NCBI RefSeq assembly: GCF_963678635.1 | Contig: NC_087065.1 | Location: 66,869,374-66,933,373 of the forward strand | Direction of reading: 5' to 3' | DNA length: 64,000 nucleotides | Source of the DNA: Symsagittifera roscoffensis | Taxonomy: Eukaryota > Xenacoelomorpha > Acoela > Convolutidae | Shown: piece by piece, positions 44,829-54,600 of the stretch | Layout of the letters: the number at the start of each line of letters is the position of its first letter | Numbering within the stretch: position 1 is the stretch's first letter | Program-made: the position numbers and the translations under genes | Notes under the pieces: model-generated | The model's database searches: none | Told to the model about the DNA's origin: nothing | The model's input: the letters and a program-made list of their open reading frames with translations, nothing else

Positions 44829-46047
44829 GTGCATTTTTTTTATTTGTAAGTGTAACCTTTGCAGTAATTTTAAGATACGATGTAGTGAATTATTTGATTG
44901 CTTATGTAAATTAAATCTTCAATTTCCTTATTTTTTTTCTACGAAAGTTTCTTAGCAACTAATCTTTTGATGAAATATGGAGAATGGTGATGCAATATGG
45001 ATGTTGTAGTCCCCCAATTGAACGAATTAACGATAGAGTAGATAAATTCACAAAAATTGTAACCAACTTCTAATAAACTGTATAATTTTCTTAAAAGTTT
45101 ACTCTGGGAAAGATGAAAAAATTTTTTACAAAGAAATATCAGAGTCAAAAAAGCTATGATACTACATTTTTCTCAGTGTAAACTTTTACCGTGTTAGAGC
45201 AATTGGCAAATTTGGATGATATTTTTTGGAAACTTTGGAAATTTCAAAAAAATCTATAAAGATTAAAGACAAAGTGATAAAAGAGAAATGAAAGGAATCG
45301 TAACAAGAAATATGACAGAATAATAAATCAGTTGAGGTAAAATAAAAACAAGATAAAATCATCTGATTGGTCGAAACTTAAAAAATTTTGCTAATTTTTA
45401 TCTTAGTTCCAATGAAAAGTTCAAGCTATTTTGATTGAATGTATTCAATTTTTTATGAAAATTTAAGATTTTAATCTCTCAAAAAAGTAATAAACGCTTC
45501 ATTAACTCTGTAGGGAACTGCTAATATGCATCTGTCAAATAATCATGGGATAATTATGTGAAAAAAGAGAAAATAAGTCTTTAAATTAATAAGTATAATG
45601 AACCTATCATCCGTTCTTTAGATAATCTGGGAAATAAAAGATTAAGTGGAATATAAAAGTAAGCAACCGCGAGGAGCTGTCAAGATTCCCCTGATATCCC
45701 GTTGAGCGGAATAATTGACCTGTCAATGCTAATCCCCTCTCGACATTTTTTCCCAGATAACCTGACGGTAATATAAATAACATGAAAAAAGAATTAAAAA
45801 GATTCTTTCGAGAAAAAAAATTCTGTGATTTATTATTTATGCTCCCATACTCTAAGTCGAAACCTAATTTTTGTCGAAGCTTACCATCCAAAAATTTTTT
45901 TTTAGATTTTTCAAGACAAAAATGTTTTTTCAAGATAAAAATGTATTTGCAAGTAAAACTTAAAGTAATTTCAAAAAATTTTCTGAAACGTACCTTCTGA
46001 AACTTACCATACCGAAATTTTGTAAGTCAAGATAGCCCTTACATATC
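44829..46047. other. Polinton 3' noncoding region
   Basis: AT-rich sequence between protease and right terminal repeat. Open frames on either strand (for example 45607-45933 minus and 45782-46000 plus) overlap each other antisense, recur identically in the second unit because of the duplication, and have no protein-like motifs. Confidence 0.5.
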
Positions 46048-46330
46048 ACAAATCGTAGAAGTTGGTTAAAAAAACGCAAGTATCGGCAAAATCAAGCTCA
46101 AAAAACTCGGGCACCAAAATTTTTTTTGAAACCTACCATCTTACCATCTGAAACCTGCTTTCTTAATACATTCGTAAAACCTATTCCCTGTCTTAATCTA
46201 TAGGAAATCTTTTCCCTATCTTAATACATAGCTCGAAGACCGGATACTCTATTCCCTATCTAAATACATGGGGGTCTCCACCCACACCGCCCCCCCCCCC
46301 CCCCCCACATCGGCTCACTCTTCTACTACT
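46048..46330 (-). repeat. Polinton 1 right terminal inverted repeat
   Basis: Inverted relative to 27497-27675: CTCGGGCACC near 46.11 kb, CCGGATACTCTATTCCCTAT, CATGGGGGTCTCC, a C tract at about 46290-46306, and ACATCGGCTCACTCTTCTAC ending in CTACTACT. It is longer than the left arm because a roughly 35-bp subrepeat (CTATTCCCTATCTTAATACAT type) is present about four times. Confidence 0.85.
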
Positions 46331-46336
46331 CTCATT
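46331..46336. repeat. Target-site duplication, right (CTCATT)
   Basis: The six bases just outside the right terminal repeat; compare CTCATA at 27491-27496. The duplicated copy lies at 49963-49968. Confidence 0.7.
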
Positions 46337-46359
46337 GCAAAAAAACTGACACGTATACC

Positions 46360-46570
46360 CCAAATGGCCTAACATTCCAGTGAAGGACGTCCTGAGCATG
46401 CTCTATAGCCAGCCTCACTACCAGCATTATACCACGCTTACGACCAATGCGCTGAAATTTTCCTAAGGAGTGCTCCAGGGTGAGCAACTCTTCAAAAAAC
46501 CAAAGCAGCGGAAAGTCATCTGCGAAAACAACAAACTAGATCATAATTGCAGATAAATTTTCGTGAAGAT
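46360..46570 (-). pseudogene. Possible LINE-type reverse transcriptase remnant
   Basis: The minus strand reads VVFADDFPLLWFFEELLTLE then SLGKFQRIGRKRGIMLVV. F-A-D-D with following hydrophobic residues and an E-E-L helix resembles the RT active-site motif region of non-LTR elements. Only this short part is recognisable, with a stop upstream, so the call is weak. The duplicate lies at 49992-50202. Confidence 0.3.
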
Positions 46571-47159
46571 TTCTTAGAGCATAAAACATGGGCAAAAAAA
46601 CGGATAAATACTTGTCGACCTTCCGAATGGCAAATCTATTGATTTTACTTGCTACTGTCACAACCTTCATTGAATATAAAGTATGGAGCCAACTTCGCAG
46701 CAAAGGAAACCATTGAAACCGAACAATGGCCGACTCGAAGTAAAACCTAAAATATACGTAACCTTGTCGCTTGGCGCTTAACTCGGAGAAGACATTTTTT
46801 TAATTTCGCTACTCGATCAATTGTGAACGATTAGTGGCAATAAACTTAGTCTCGCTGTAATCTACAAAATCAACACCGTACTGACACAAAATTGCAACTT
46901 CAATACGATGTTTCAGGATTCACAACAACCTCTCAACATCATCACATGTAATTCTCAAGCACAGTCAATCTACACTCTCAACAAAGAAATTAAAAGACAC
47001 TACATTTATCCCTCATAAGAAAAACTTTGAAATAATGTCTTTTCTAAGCCCCGGATGTGTGGGACCCGTTTAAAACAAGTTTTCAATTTGAACATGGATA
47101 TTTCTCACTGTAATTATCAATAACCAGTCATGATCCATTACTAATCATTAAAGCAAAAT
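46571..47159. other. No recognisable gene
   Basis: Intron-like sequence between the Polinton right end and TRPM exon 3. Confidence 0.4.
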
Positions 47160-47405
47160 GTTAGGCTGAAACTATTTCATAGTTTCAGTCAGAGAATTAT
47201 TAATAAAGATTGAAAACAGTTACTTTTTTCTCTCCTCTAACTTTTCTAAAAACCAGTTTATCTCTAGACCTTTTGAGACAACAAAATAATAATATATAAG
47301 ACTAAGATTAGGATTGGTAATAGACTAAGGAGTTGTACGAACCTATCCGGCCGAATACAGATAGCGTAACGAACATACGGTGCACTCTTTATCGAAAGTA
47401 CTCTA
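47160..47405 (+). repeat. Dispersed repeat with hairpin (copy 2)
   Basis: Reverse complement of the repeat at 16027-16275, including the CTGAAACTAT-TTC-ATAGTTTCAG hairpin near 47172-47194 and the CTATCCGGCCGAATACAG core. Confidence 0.6.
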
Positions 47406-47490
47406 GGAGAAGGCCACCCGCTTTCAATGCAATTAAAACTAAAAAAGAATAGCGTAAAATCATTCTGCTCAAATGGTTTTGCCTTTTTAG

Positions 47491-47671
47491 GAATATTACT
47501 TCCATCGGAGTGTTATCGTACGACACTGCATTCGATGATAAATGTCAAACCCCGGATGAAGAGAAAGAGTTCCCGTATAAAAAACCCAAAGACCTCAACT
47601 ACACCCTGGACTCTAATCACGACTTCTTCGTTTTGACTAAGACAATTGAAGAAGAGTTCAAAATTCGCACT
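47491..47671 (+). pseudogene. TRPM-like exon 3, truncated duplicate
   Basis: Identical in structure to 51123 onward (ITSIGVLSYDTAFDDKCQ, LDSNHDFFVLT) but cut at the duplication junction after EEFKIRT. Its acceptor (GCCTTTTTAG) is intact, so it could be spliced in error. One base change makes a Lys where the full exon has Thr. Confidence 0.8.
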
Positions 47672-47712
47672 ATCAAACATTCAATTTGACAAATTCGGAA
47701 CAGTCCCTAAAA

Positions 47713-47973
47713 ATGTTTAGTTTTTTTGAGTTTTCAGGTTCCTATAAAGATATTGTAATTTTTTTGGGACTTTTCTTTGTTATTATCTCTGCACTATCTA
47801 TTTTGTTTTTCTTCAGACCTAAAGCTTCAGAAAAAACAGAGAAGGAATGCTGTTTAGATGAAAACCCGGGACACTTCTTCAACCTAGACTGTAAAACGGT
47901 GTTCAATAAACTTTGCCCACTATATAAGGTTTGTGTTAGGGACTTTGTTGATTCAATTCCTAAATGTGTGTAA
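47713..47973 (+). CDS. Small single-pass membrane protein of Polinton, copy 2
   Basis: Same protein as at 44062, here with a coherent C-terminus (NKLCPLYKVCVRDFVDSIPK) ending at TAA/TGTGTAA near 47973. 86 residues from ATG 47713; one membrane helix then a Cys-rich tail. It lies detached from its capsid gene, having only the last 50 bases of it upstream. Confidence 0.5.
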   Translation: MFSFFEFSGSYKDIVIFLGLFFVIISALSILFFFRPKASEKTEKECCLDENPGHFFNLDCKTVFNKLCPLYKVCVRDFVDSIPKCV

Positions 47974-48060
47974 GTCATCATTCTTTCTTTTTTTAGACTA
48001 AAGTACACTATCAAATTATAATCGTGTTTTTTAGCTGTAAATTAGCCTACAATTGCAAAG

Positions 48061-48459
48061 ATGGATTATTTTTCACTTTTGCAAATTTCTGAAAGAATTC
48101 CAGAGCTCAGGTTCAAGCACATGGGATCATACCCTTCTGATACAGTACCTCAACTAACAAATTACTCTTTTGCAAATACTAACTCAGCCCCAAGCAATGA
48201 TAGAAGAGAACACTGGACTATGATGGCTCGACTGGATAAAATTTTTACTTTGCTGATTCTTTGGGAACAAAGAGATTAACTTACCCCTTTTTGACAAAAA
48301 ATTTTCGACGAATGGTTCCTCGAAAGCTACAAAAGACTGATACTTTGTGTGGATTTTACGCAAGTTTTCAGAATTTTTTCTTTTTAAATTTTTCCAGAAG
48401 AACTTGAATAATATTGAAGATGTGAATGTTTCGAAATTTATCAGTAATTTTATGTAAAA
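48061..48459 (+). pseudogene. Adenovirus-type cysteine protease of Polinton, copy 2 (catalytic Cys kept)
   Basis: As copy 1, with REHWTMMARLDK, the same frameshift region near 48.24 kb, and DTLCGFYA retaining the nucleophile Cys (TGT, 48348-48350). Still frameshifted, hence inactive. Confidence 0.75.
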
Positions 48460-49679
48460 GTGCATTTTTTTTATTTGTAAGTGTAACCTTTGCAGTAATT
48501 TTAAGATACGATGTAGTGAATTATTTGATTGCTTATGTAAATTAAATCTTCAATTTCCTTTAATTTTTTTCTACGAAAGTTTCTTAGCAACTAACCTTTT
48601 GATGAAATATGGAGAATGGTGATGCAATATGGATGTTGTAGTCCCCCAATTGAAAGAATTAACGATAGAGTAGATAAATTCACAAAAATTGTAACCAACT
48701 TCTAATAAACTGTATAATTTTCTTAAAAGTTTACTCTGGGAAAGATGAAAAAATTTTTTACAAAGAAATATCAGAGTCAAAAAAGCTATGATACTACATT
48801 TTTCTCAGTGTAAACTTTTACCGTGTTAGAGCAATTGGCAAATTTGGATGATATTTTTTGGAAACTTTGGAAATTTCAAAAAAATCTATAAAGATTAAAG
48901 ACAAAGTGATAAAAGAGAAATGAAAGGAATCGTAACAAGAAATATGACAGAATAATAAATCAGTTGAGGTAAAATAAAAACAAGATAAAATCATCTGATT
49001 GGTCGAAACTTAAAAAATTTTGCTAAATTTTATTTTAGTTCCAATGAAAAGTTCAAGCTATTTTGATTGAATGTATTCAATTTTTTATGAAAATTTAAGA
49101 TTTTAATCTCTCAAAAAAATAATAAACGCTTCATTAACTCTGTAGGGAACTGCTAATATGCATCTGTCAAATAATCATGGGATAATTATGTGAAAAAAGA
49201 TAAAATAAGTCTTTAAATTAATAAGTATAATGAACCTATCATCCGTTCTTTAGATAATCTGGGGAATAAAAGATTAAGTGGAATATAAAAGTAAGCAACC
49301 GCGAGGAGCTGTCAAGATTCCCCTGATATCCCGTTGAGCGGAATAATTGACCTGTCAATGCTAATCCCCTCTCGACATTTTTTCCCAGATAACCTGACGG
49401 TAATATAAATAACATGAAAAAAGAATTAAAAAGATTCTTTCGAGAAAAAAAATTCTGTGATTTATTATTTATGCTCCCATACTCTAAGTCGAAACCTAAT
49501 TTTTGTCGAAGCTTACCATCCAAAAATTTTTTTTTAGATTTTTCAAGACAAAAATGTTTTTTCAAGATAAAAATGTATTTGCAAGTAAAACTTAAAGTAA
49601 TTTCAAAAAATTTTCTGAAACGTACCTTCTGAAACTTACCATACCGAAATTTTGTAAGTCAAGATAGCCCTTACATATC

Positions 49680-49962
49680 ACAAATCGTAGAAGTTGGTTA
49701 AAAAAACGCAAGTATCGGCAAAATCAAGCTCAAAAAACTCGGGCACCAAAATTTTTTTTGAAACCTACCATCTTACCATCTGAAACCTGCTTTCTTAATA
49801 CATTCGTAAAACCTATTCCCTGTCTTAATCTATAGGAAATCTTTTCCCTATCTTAATACATAGCTCGAAGACCGGATACTCTATTCCCTATCTAAATACA
49901 TGGGGGTCTCCACCCACACCGCCCCCCCCCCCCCCCCCACATCGGCTCACTCTTCTACTACT
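49680..49962 (-). repeat. Duplicated Polinton right terminal repeat
   Basis: Copy of 46048-46330 in duplication unit 2, ending CTACTACT followed by CTCATT. Confidence 0.85.
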
Positions 49963-49991
49963 CTCATTGCAAAAAAACTGACACGTATACC

Positions 49992-50202
49992 CCAAATGGC
50001 CTAACATTCCAGTGAAGGACGTCCTGAGCATGCTCTATAGCCAGCCTCACTACCAGCATTATACCACGCTTACGACCAATGCGCTGAAATTTTCCTAAGG
50101 AGTGCTCCAGGGTGAGCAACTCTTCAAAAAACCAAAGCAGCTGAAAGTCATCTGCGAAAACAACAAACTAGATCATAATTGCAGATAAATTTTCGTGAAG
50201 AT
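49992..50202 (-). pseudogene. Possible LINE RT remnant, duplicate
   Basis: Copy of 46360-46570 in duplication unit 2 with one or two substitutions. Confidence 0.3.
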
Positions 50203-50791
50203 TTCTTAGAGCATAAAACATGGGCAAAAAAACGGATAAATACTTGTCGACCTTCCGAATGGCAAATCTATTGATTTTACTTGCTACTGTCACAACCTTC
50301 ATTGAATATAAAGTATGGAGCCAACTTCGCAGCAAAGGAAACCATTGAAACCGAACAATGGCCGACTCGAAGTAAAACCTAAAACATACGTAACCTTGTC
50401 GCTTGGCGCTTAACTCGGAGAAGACATTTTTTTAATTTCGCTACTCGATCAATTGTGAACGATTAGTGGCAATAAACTTAGTCTCGCTGTAATCTACAAA
50501 ATCAACACCGTACTGACACAAAATTGCAACTTCAATACGATGTTTCAGGATTCACAACAACCTCTCAACATCATCACATGTAATTCTCAAGCACAGTCAA
50601 TCTACACTCTCAACAAAGAAATTAAAAGACACTACATTTATCCCTCATAAGAAAAACTTTGAAATAATGTCTTTTCTAAGCCCCGGATGTGTGGGACCCG
50701 TTTAAAACAAGTTTGCGATTTGAACATGGATATTTCTCACTGTAATTATCAATAACCAGTCATGATCCATTACTAATCATTAGAGCAAAAT

Positions 50792-51037
50792 GTTAGGCTG
50801 AAACTATTTCATAGTTTCAGTCAGAGAATTATTAATAAAGATTGAAAACAGTTACTTTTTTCTCTCCTCTAACTTTTCTAAAAACCAGTTTATCTCTAGA
50901 TCTTTTGAGACAACAAAATAATAATATATAAGACTAAGATTAGGATTGGTAATAGACTAAGGAGTTGTACGAACCTATCCGGCCGAATACAGATAGCGTA
51001 ACGAACATACGGTGCACTCTTTTTCGAAAGTACTCTA
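50792..51037 (+). repeat. Dispersed repeat with hairpin (copy 3)
   Basis: Duplicate of 47160-47405, lying 85 bp before TRPM exon 3. Confidence 0.6.
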
Positions 51038-51122
51038 GGAGAAGGCCACCCGCTTTCAATGCAATTAAAACTAAAAAAGAATAGCGTAAAATCATTCTGC
51101 TCAAATGGTTTTGCCTTTTTAG

Positions 51123-51507
51123 GAATATTACTTCCATCGGAGTGTTATCGTACGACACTGCATTCGATGATAAATGTCAAACCCCGGATGAAGAGAAAGA
51201 GTTCCCGTATAAAAAACCCAAAGACCTCAACTACACCCTGGACTCTAATCACGACTTCTTCGTTTTGACTACGACAATTGAAGAAGAGTTCAAAATTCGC
51301 ACTGAGCTTATCACAGCGCTGGCTGATTTGAATAAACCAAAAACCCCAATAGTAAATGTGCTCATAGAAGGAGGAGAATCGGCGATTGAAGCTGTCTCAA
51401 AGGGCCTCGAAGATGACATTCCGTGCATTGTCGTCAGCGGTACAGGACGCGCAGCAGACATTTTTGCAGAATGCATAAATGGGATCTACTTAACAGAGCC
51501 TTTCACA
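51123..51507 (+). CDS. TRPM-like channel gene, SLOG-domain exon 3
   Basis: After the acceptor GCCTTTTTAG the exon begins with one base that completes a codon, then ITSIGVLSYDTAFDDKCQ, LDSNHDFFVL, IVNVLIEGGESAIEAV and IPCIVVSGTGRAADIF. These match, in order, the TRPM SLOG features: the x-x-I-G-x strand, L-D-x-N-H-x-x-F, V-x-V-x-x-E-G-G, and the hallmark G-T-G-R-A-A-D. The one-base start suits the phase-2 end of the minus-strand exon at 16931. The end is uncertain: a weak GT follows 51507, and the frame stays open to TAG near 51561. Base composition is richer in GC than the flanks. Confidence 0.8.
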
Positions 51508-51582
51508 GTTCCTGTGCAATTTCATAAAAAGTCATCTAAAATTGGGCTTTTGGCTAACTAGTTTTTTGGAAATGTTTTTTTT

Positions 51583-51875
51583 TTGCTTTTTCTTCGTAGC
51601 ATCACTATTTCTGGTTTTTTTCCAGTAATTATTCATAATAAAGCAGCAGATACCAGATTTCCTCTTTTCATTCGTTCAGACATTTCGTTCATACTCTTTA
51701 AGTCACCCCACAAACTTCGCAACTCCGTTAAGGCGCATTCGCGCCTGAATATCCAGACCACGAATGTGCAAAATGGCATGCGGACAGAAAACATGCGGCG
51801 CAAATTTCCAAGTCTGGACGAGGTCCCAAACTTCGACACGCACCGGGAAGCTTTGATTGTAAAATGCGTTGTTTC
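51583..51875 (+). other. Possible exon or GC-rich insert of unknown identity
   Basis: A GC-rich island (about 51720-51860) lies between TRPM exons. A plus-strand frame includes MRRKFPSLDEVPNFDTHREA and ends at a good donor-like CAG/GTGAAC; acceptor-like TTTTTTTCCAG lies at 51615-51625. The sequence does not match the TRPM family as I know it, and the opposite strand is also open. It could be an inserted element or an alternative exon. Confidence 0.3.
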
Positions 51876-51949
51876 AGGTGAACAAATTTTAACTCAAAAT
51901 CATAATAATTTGATGCAAGAAACACGTGGGTGAGGTTGTTGTTAAGTAG

Positions 51950-52605
51950 ATGCTACAGCTAAGGAAGCGGTCGAACTTGAGAAAATCAAAACAATGATTG
52001 GCAATAGAGTGGCCCCCAAAGGTTCAGAAGAAGTAAAGAGCCATTATGCAAAGTTGATTGAAAAATGCCTGATGAAAAAAGAATCCATCAGAGTTTGTAA
52101 CATTGAGCGCATTGAACTGGACCGTGAAATTTTGCAACTACTTTACGTCGGAAAGAAAGAACCATCAGAAGTTACTCAGAGCTCAAGTCAACAAACTGCC
52201 AAAAGTATGCCTAATGAACATACCGACGAAGAGGGAGATACTCAGAGCTCAAAACAACAACCTGCCGAAAGTATGCCTACAGAACAGACCGACGAGAAGG
52301 GAGATACTCAGCGCTCAAGTCAACAACCTGCCGAAAGTAATCCTATAGAACAGATCGACGAGAAGGGAGATACTCAGCGCTCAAGTCAACAACCTGCCGA
52401 AAATATGCCCACAGAACAGACCGACGAGAAGGGAGATACTCACCGCTCAAATCAACCACCTGGAGAAAGTAACGGTGATTTGCCAGAAAAGAAAAAAATC
52501 GAAGTCGAGCAAGCACTTGACTTGGCTCTATCGTGGAACAGAGCTGAAATCTTCGAGAAATTCATCAGACAAAGCGAATTCAGGCTAGTTGTTTTCGCTT
52601 TACAC
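51950..52605 (+). CDS. TRPM-like channel gene, exon 4 with internal repeats
   Basis: Begins after TTAAGTAG and reads ATAKEAVELEKIKTMIGNR, then KCLMKKESIRVCNIERIELD and REILQLLYVGK, a repeat insert, and VEQALDLALSWNRAEIFEKF. TRPM proteins have this order after the SLOG domain: a basic K-K-x-x-I-x-V helix, I-L-x-x-L-L, and L-x-L-A-x-x-W-N-R-x-D/E-I. The repeat insert occupies the loop between these helices. A stop (TAA, 52606-52608) follows FALH, and the expected donor a little further on reads CAG/GG instead of CAG/GT. Later copies at 57.7 and 58.6 kb keep CAG/GTAAAA. The transmembrane part of the channel is not in the window. Confidence 0.75.
52174..52437 (+). repeat. 66-bp in-frame tandem repeat (4 units) in TRPM exon 4
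   Basis: Units start at 52174, 52240, 52306 and 52372, with a partial fifth at 52438. Each encodes 22 residues of the type TQRSSQQPAESNPIEQIDEK then GD. The units are Ser/Gln/Glu-rich, hydrophilic and likely disordered. Confidence 0.9.
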
Positions 52606-52639
52606 TAATTTCAACAAAAATCAGGGAAAACATGGAGCA

Positions 52640-54600
52640 GTGCAAAAGATCATAATTCAAATGATCTACTCATTTTATACCTTTCTGAAGCCACTGGCTA
52701 GTGGAAACAAAAGTTTGTGACGCAAGCGTTATTTGCAGTATGATAGCCAGTTTGTTATAATTCTAGCTATGATCAATTAAAACATCGAATTTACTTGAAA
52801 GAAGCTATTAAGGAAAACTATGAACGAAAACTGTAAAATATTTTTTGAACAAGGATGCATTTTTCTCCGGTCATACTAAACCGCAAAACAAGATTAGCTG
52901 TAAATGTTGCCGCTGATCATAAGGCAGGAGGAGGACTACTAGGAAGACGACTCCATGTATCAAGATGCGTTATAGATTTCCAGTAAAACAATGGTAAGAA
53001 AGTTGTGGTTTTTGCACAAAAGTGTATCGTGTTCTACATTTTTTTCATATAAAAATGATTAACAGTTGAACTTGATGAGTTTTTTGGAAATTGAAAGATT
53101 TTTTGTAGTCCTTTAGCTTGTAAGAAATGTTTGGTATGCAGAATTTTCCTTAAAAAGATTTTTTTTGAGAAGATGCTTTTGAGAAAATGTTGATTTACCA
53201 AGATAAAGTTTATAAATTGTATAAAAAAATTACCGCCAACGTCTAAAAAGTACACAAAAAAACCAATAAAATCTATGCCTTACCTAGAACCATTTAATTC
53301 CAACATTTCTCAAACGTTCGATGAAGTGGACAGATTTTGTATGAGATTCTTCATTTCCAACTTGTGTCTTTGGTTGAAAACAATTAGGTCCGTGCTCAGT
53401 ATGCGCCCAGGAAAAATCGAATTTTCAAGCCGTCTGTTTGTTGATATTAAGTTGATTATTTTATGGAAATCTCTTAAACATTCCCAAAGGTCTTATACTT
53501 CTGGAAGTTTTCCAGAACCCGTTTGTTTATTCCTTTGCAATAAAACTAAAACTTGTTGAGTTTTCGACATAGCTGCAAAACATATAGATTGAACATATCA
53601 TCAATGTGCCCTGCAACTCCTCCCTACACTTTTAAAAATCCTAGCTCCGTTTTTTGCATTTTTAAAGGGCGTTGCAACACGTTGAAAAACAAAAATCGCT
53701 TTACACCTGCCTAGAAATAGTATCTGCACTCAACGTGACTCAGTTTATTCCGAAACATTCTCTTCTCGTTGAATACGTACAGTCGTACAAAAAATTCATA
53801 TAGCAGTGCCTAATTGAACGAGTCTTAGTGAATCTCCCACTCTTCAATTTTTCCCACAACGAATTTTGTTAACTTTTGTCGCATAAAAAATCCCACAGTT
53901 ATGAATTTGCTCTGCTCAATTGTACATCTTTTTAATACTTTGTGAAGCTTTTCGTCAATCAGAAGTCGTAAATTTTGTTGAAGAGACGAGTATTGAGAAA
54001 ACTTTCGTTCACTGGATGCAAAATGGTTCATTGACTGATTCACGCGAGAGCCGAGAATAAAGTCACTTTAGAAATTCTTCCAAATTAAATTTTTGGCTGC
54101 TGTTTTGTCGATTTAATAATTTGCGAGTTATATCAGTTCGGTTTAAATAGCTTGCGGCGATGTAATTTTCAAAAAAACTTAGTTTTGATAATTTCAACAA
54201 TTATGTGGAAGTGACCTTAAAAAGGAGTCTTCATAAACTTAAGAAAGTAGTCGGAATGCTTCGTCCAGACACGAGCAGGCTTGTTACCAAACCAACATTA
54301 ATATAATTTGATAGGTTTCTTTTGAGTAGATGCACCATATGACGGATGGTAATTGGCAGGAAAAAAAAAACAACTTTGAACAGCTCCAACGACATTGTTC
54401 AGCTGAAAATAATCAGGAAAAACAAAAGCTTCCTTCTAGGACAGGCACAATCAGTCTAAACTCGTGTTTGACCTTCTTGTTGTTAAACATGGTTGATTTT
54501 TTGTTCTCGCCATTCTTTGTGGACTGCAATGACCTCCGTTACTTACAATACAAACCATTATTTAACCATCATTATATCTCGCAGTATCTCCCGAACGAGG
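52640..54600. other. Intron-like sequence without recognised exons
   Basis: Positions 52.63-52.87 kb are homologous to the sequence that follows the exon duplicates at 57.7 and 58.6 kb. Open frames at 53275-53559 (plus), 53825-54043 (minus) and 54330-54611 (plus) have protein-like but unrecognised composition. Confidence 0.4.

Larger units (their letters stand above)
27497..46330. mobile_element. Polinton/Maverick DNA transposon 1 (degraded, ~18.8 kb)
   Basis: The element begins AGTAGTAG and ends CTACTACT, with related inverted terminal sequences inside, and is flanked by near-identical 6-bp duplications. The length fits the 15-20 kb usual for Polintons. Inside are the hallmark genes: a protein-primed PolB C-terminus at the left (minus), then on the plus strand a packaging ATPase, a retroviral-type integrase, minor and major capsid proteins, and an adenovirus-type protease near the right end. 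The left third is expanded by tandem copies of a terminal module. All genes carry stops or frameshifts, so this is a dead copy. It sits in what appears to be an intron of the TRPM gene. Confidence 0.88.
44018..51303. repeat. 3.6-kb tandem duplication across the Polinton end and a TRPM exon
   Basis: Unit 1 is 44018-47668 and unit 2 is 47669-51300. Offsets are 3651 bp at the start and 3632 bp from about 44.43 kb on; the 19-bp difference is a local expansion of AAACTTTGCCCT-type repeats at 44.26-44.31 kb in unit 1. The junction at 47669-47671 and both outer breakpoints share only ACT. The unit contains the end of the major capsid gene, the small membrane gene, the protease, the right terminal repeat, intron sequence and the first half of TRPM exon 3. 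The two units are nearly identical, so the event is recent. Confidence 0.92.

Noticed and set aside
45607-46000. 108- and 72-codon frames on opposite strands
   Set aside because: Overlapping antisense frames in AT-rich noncoding sequence; their recurrence at 49.2-49.6 kb is due to the tandem duplication.
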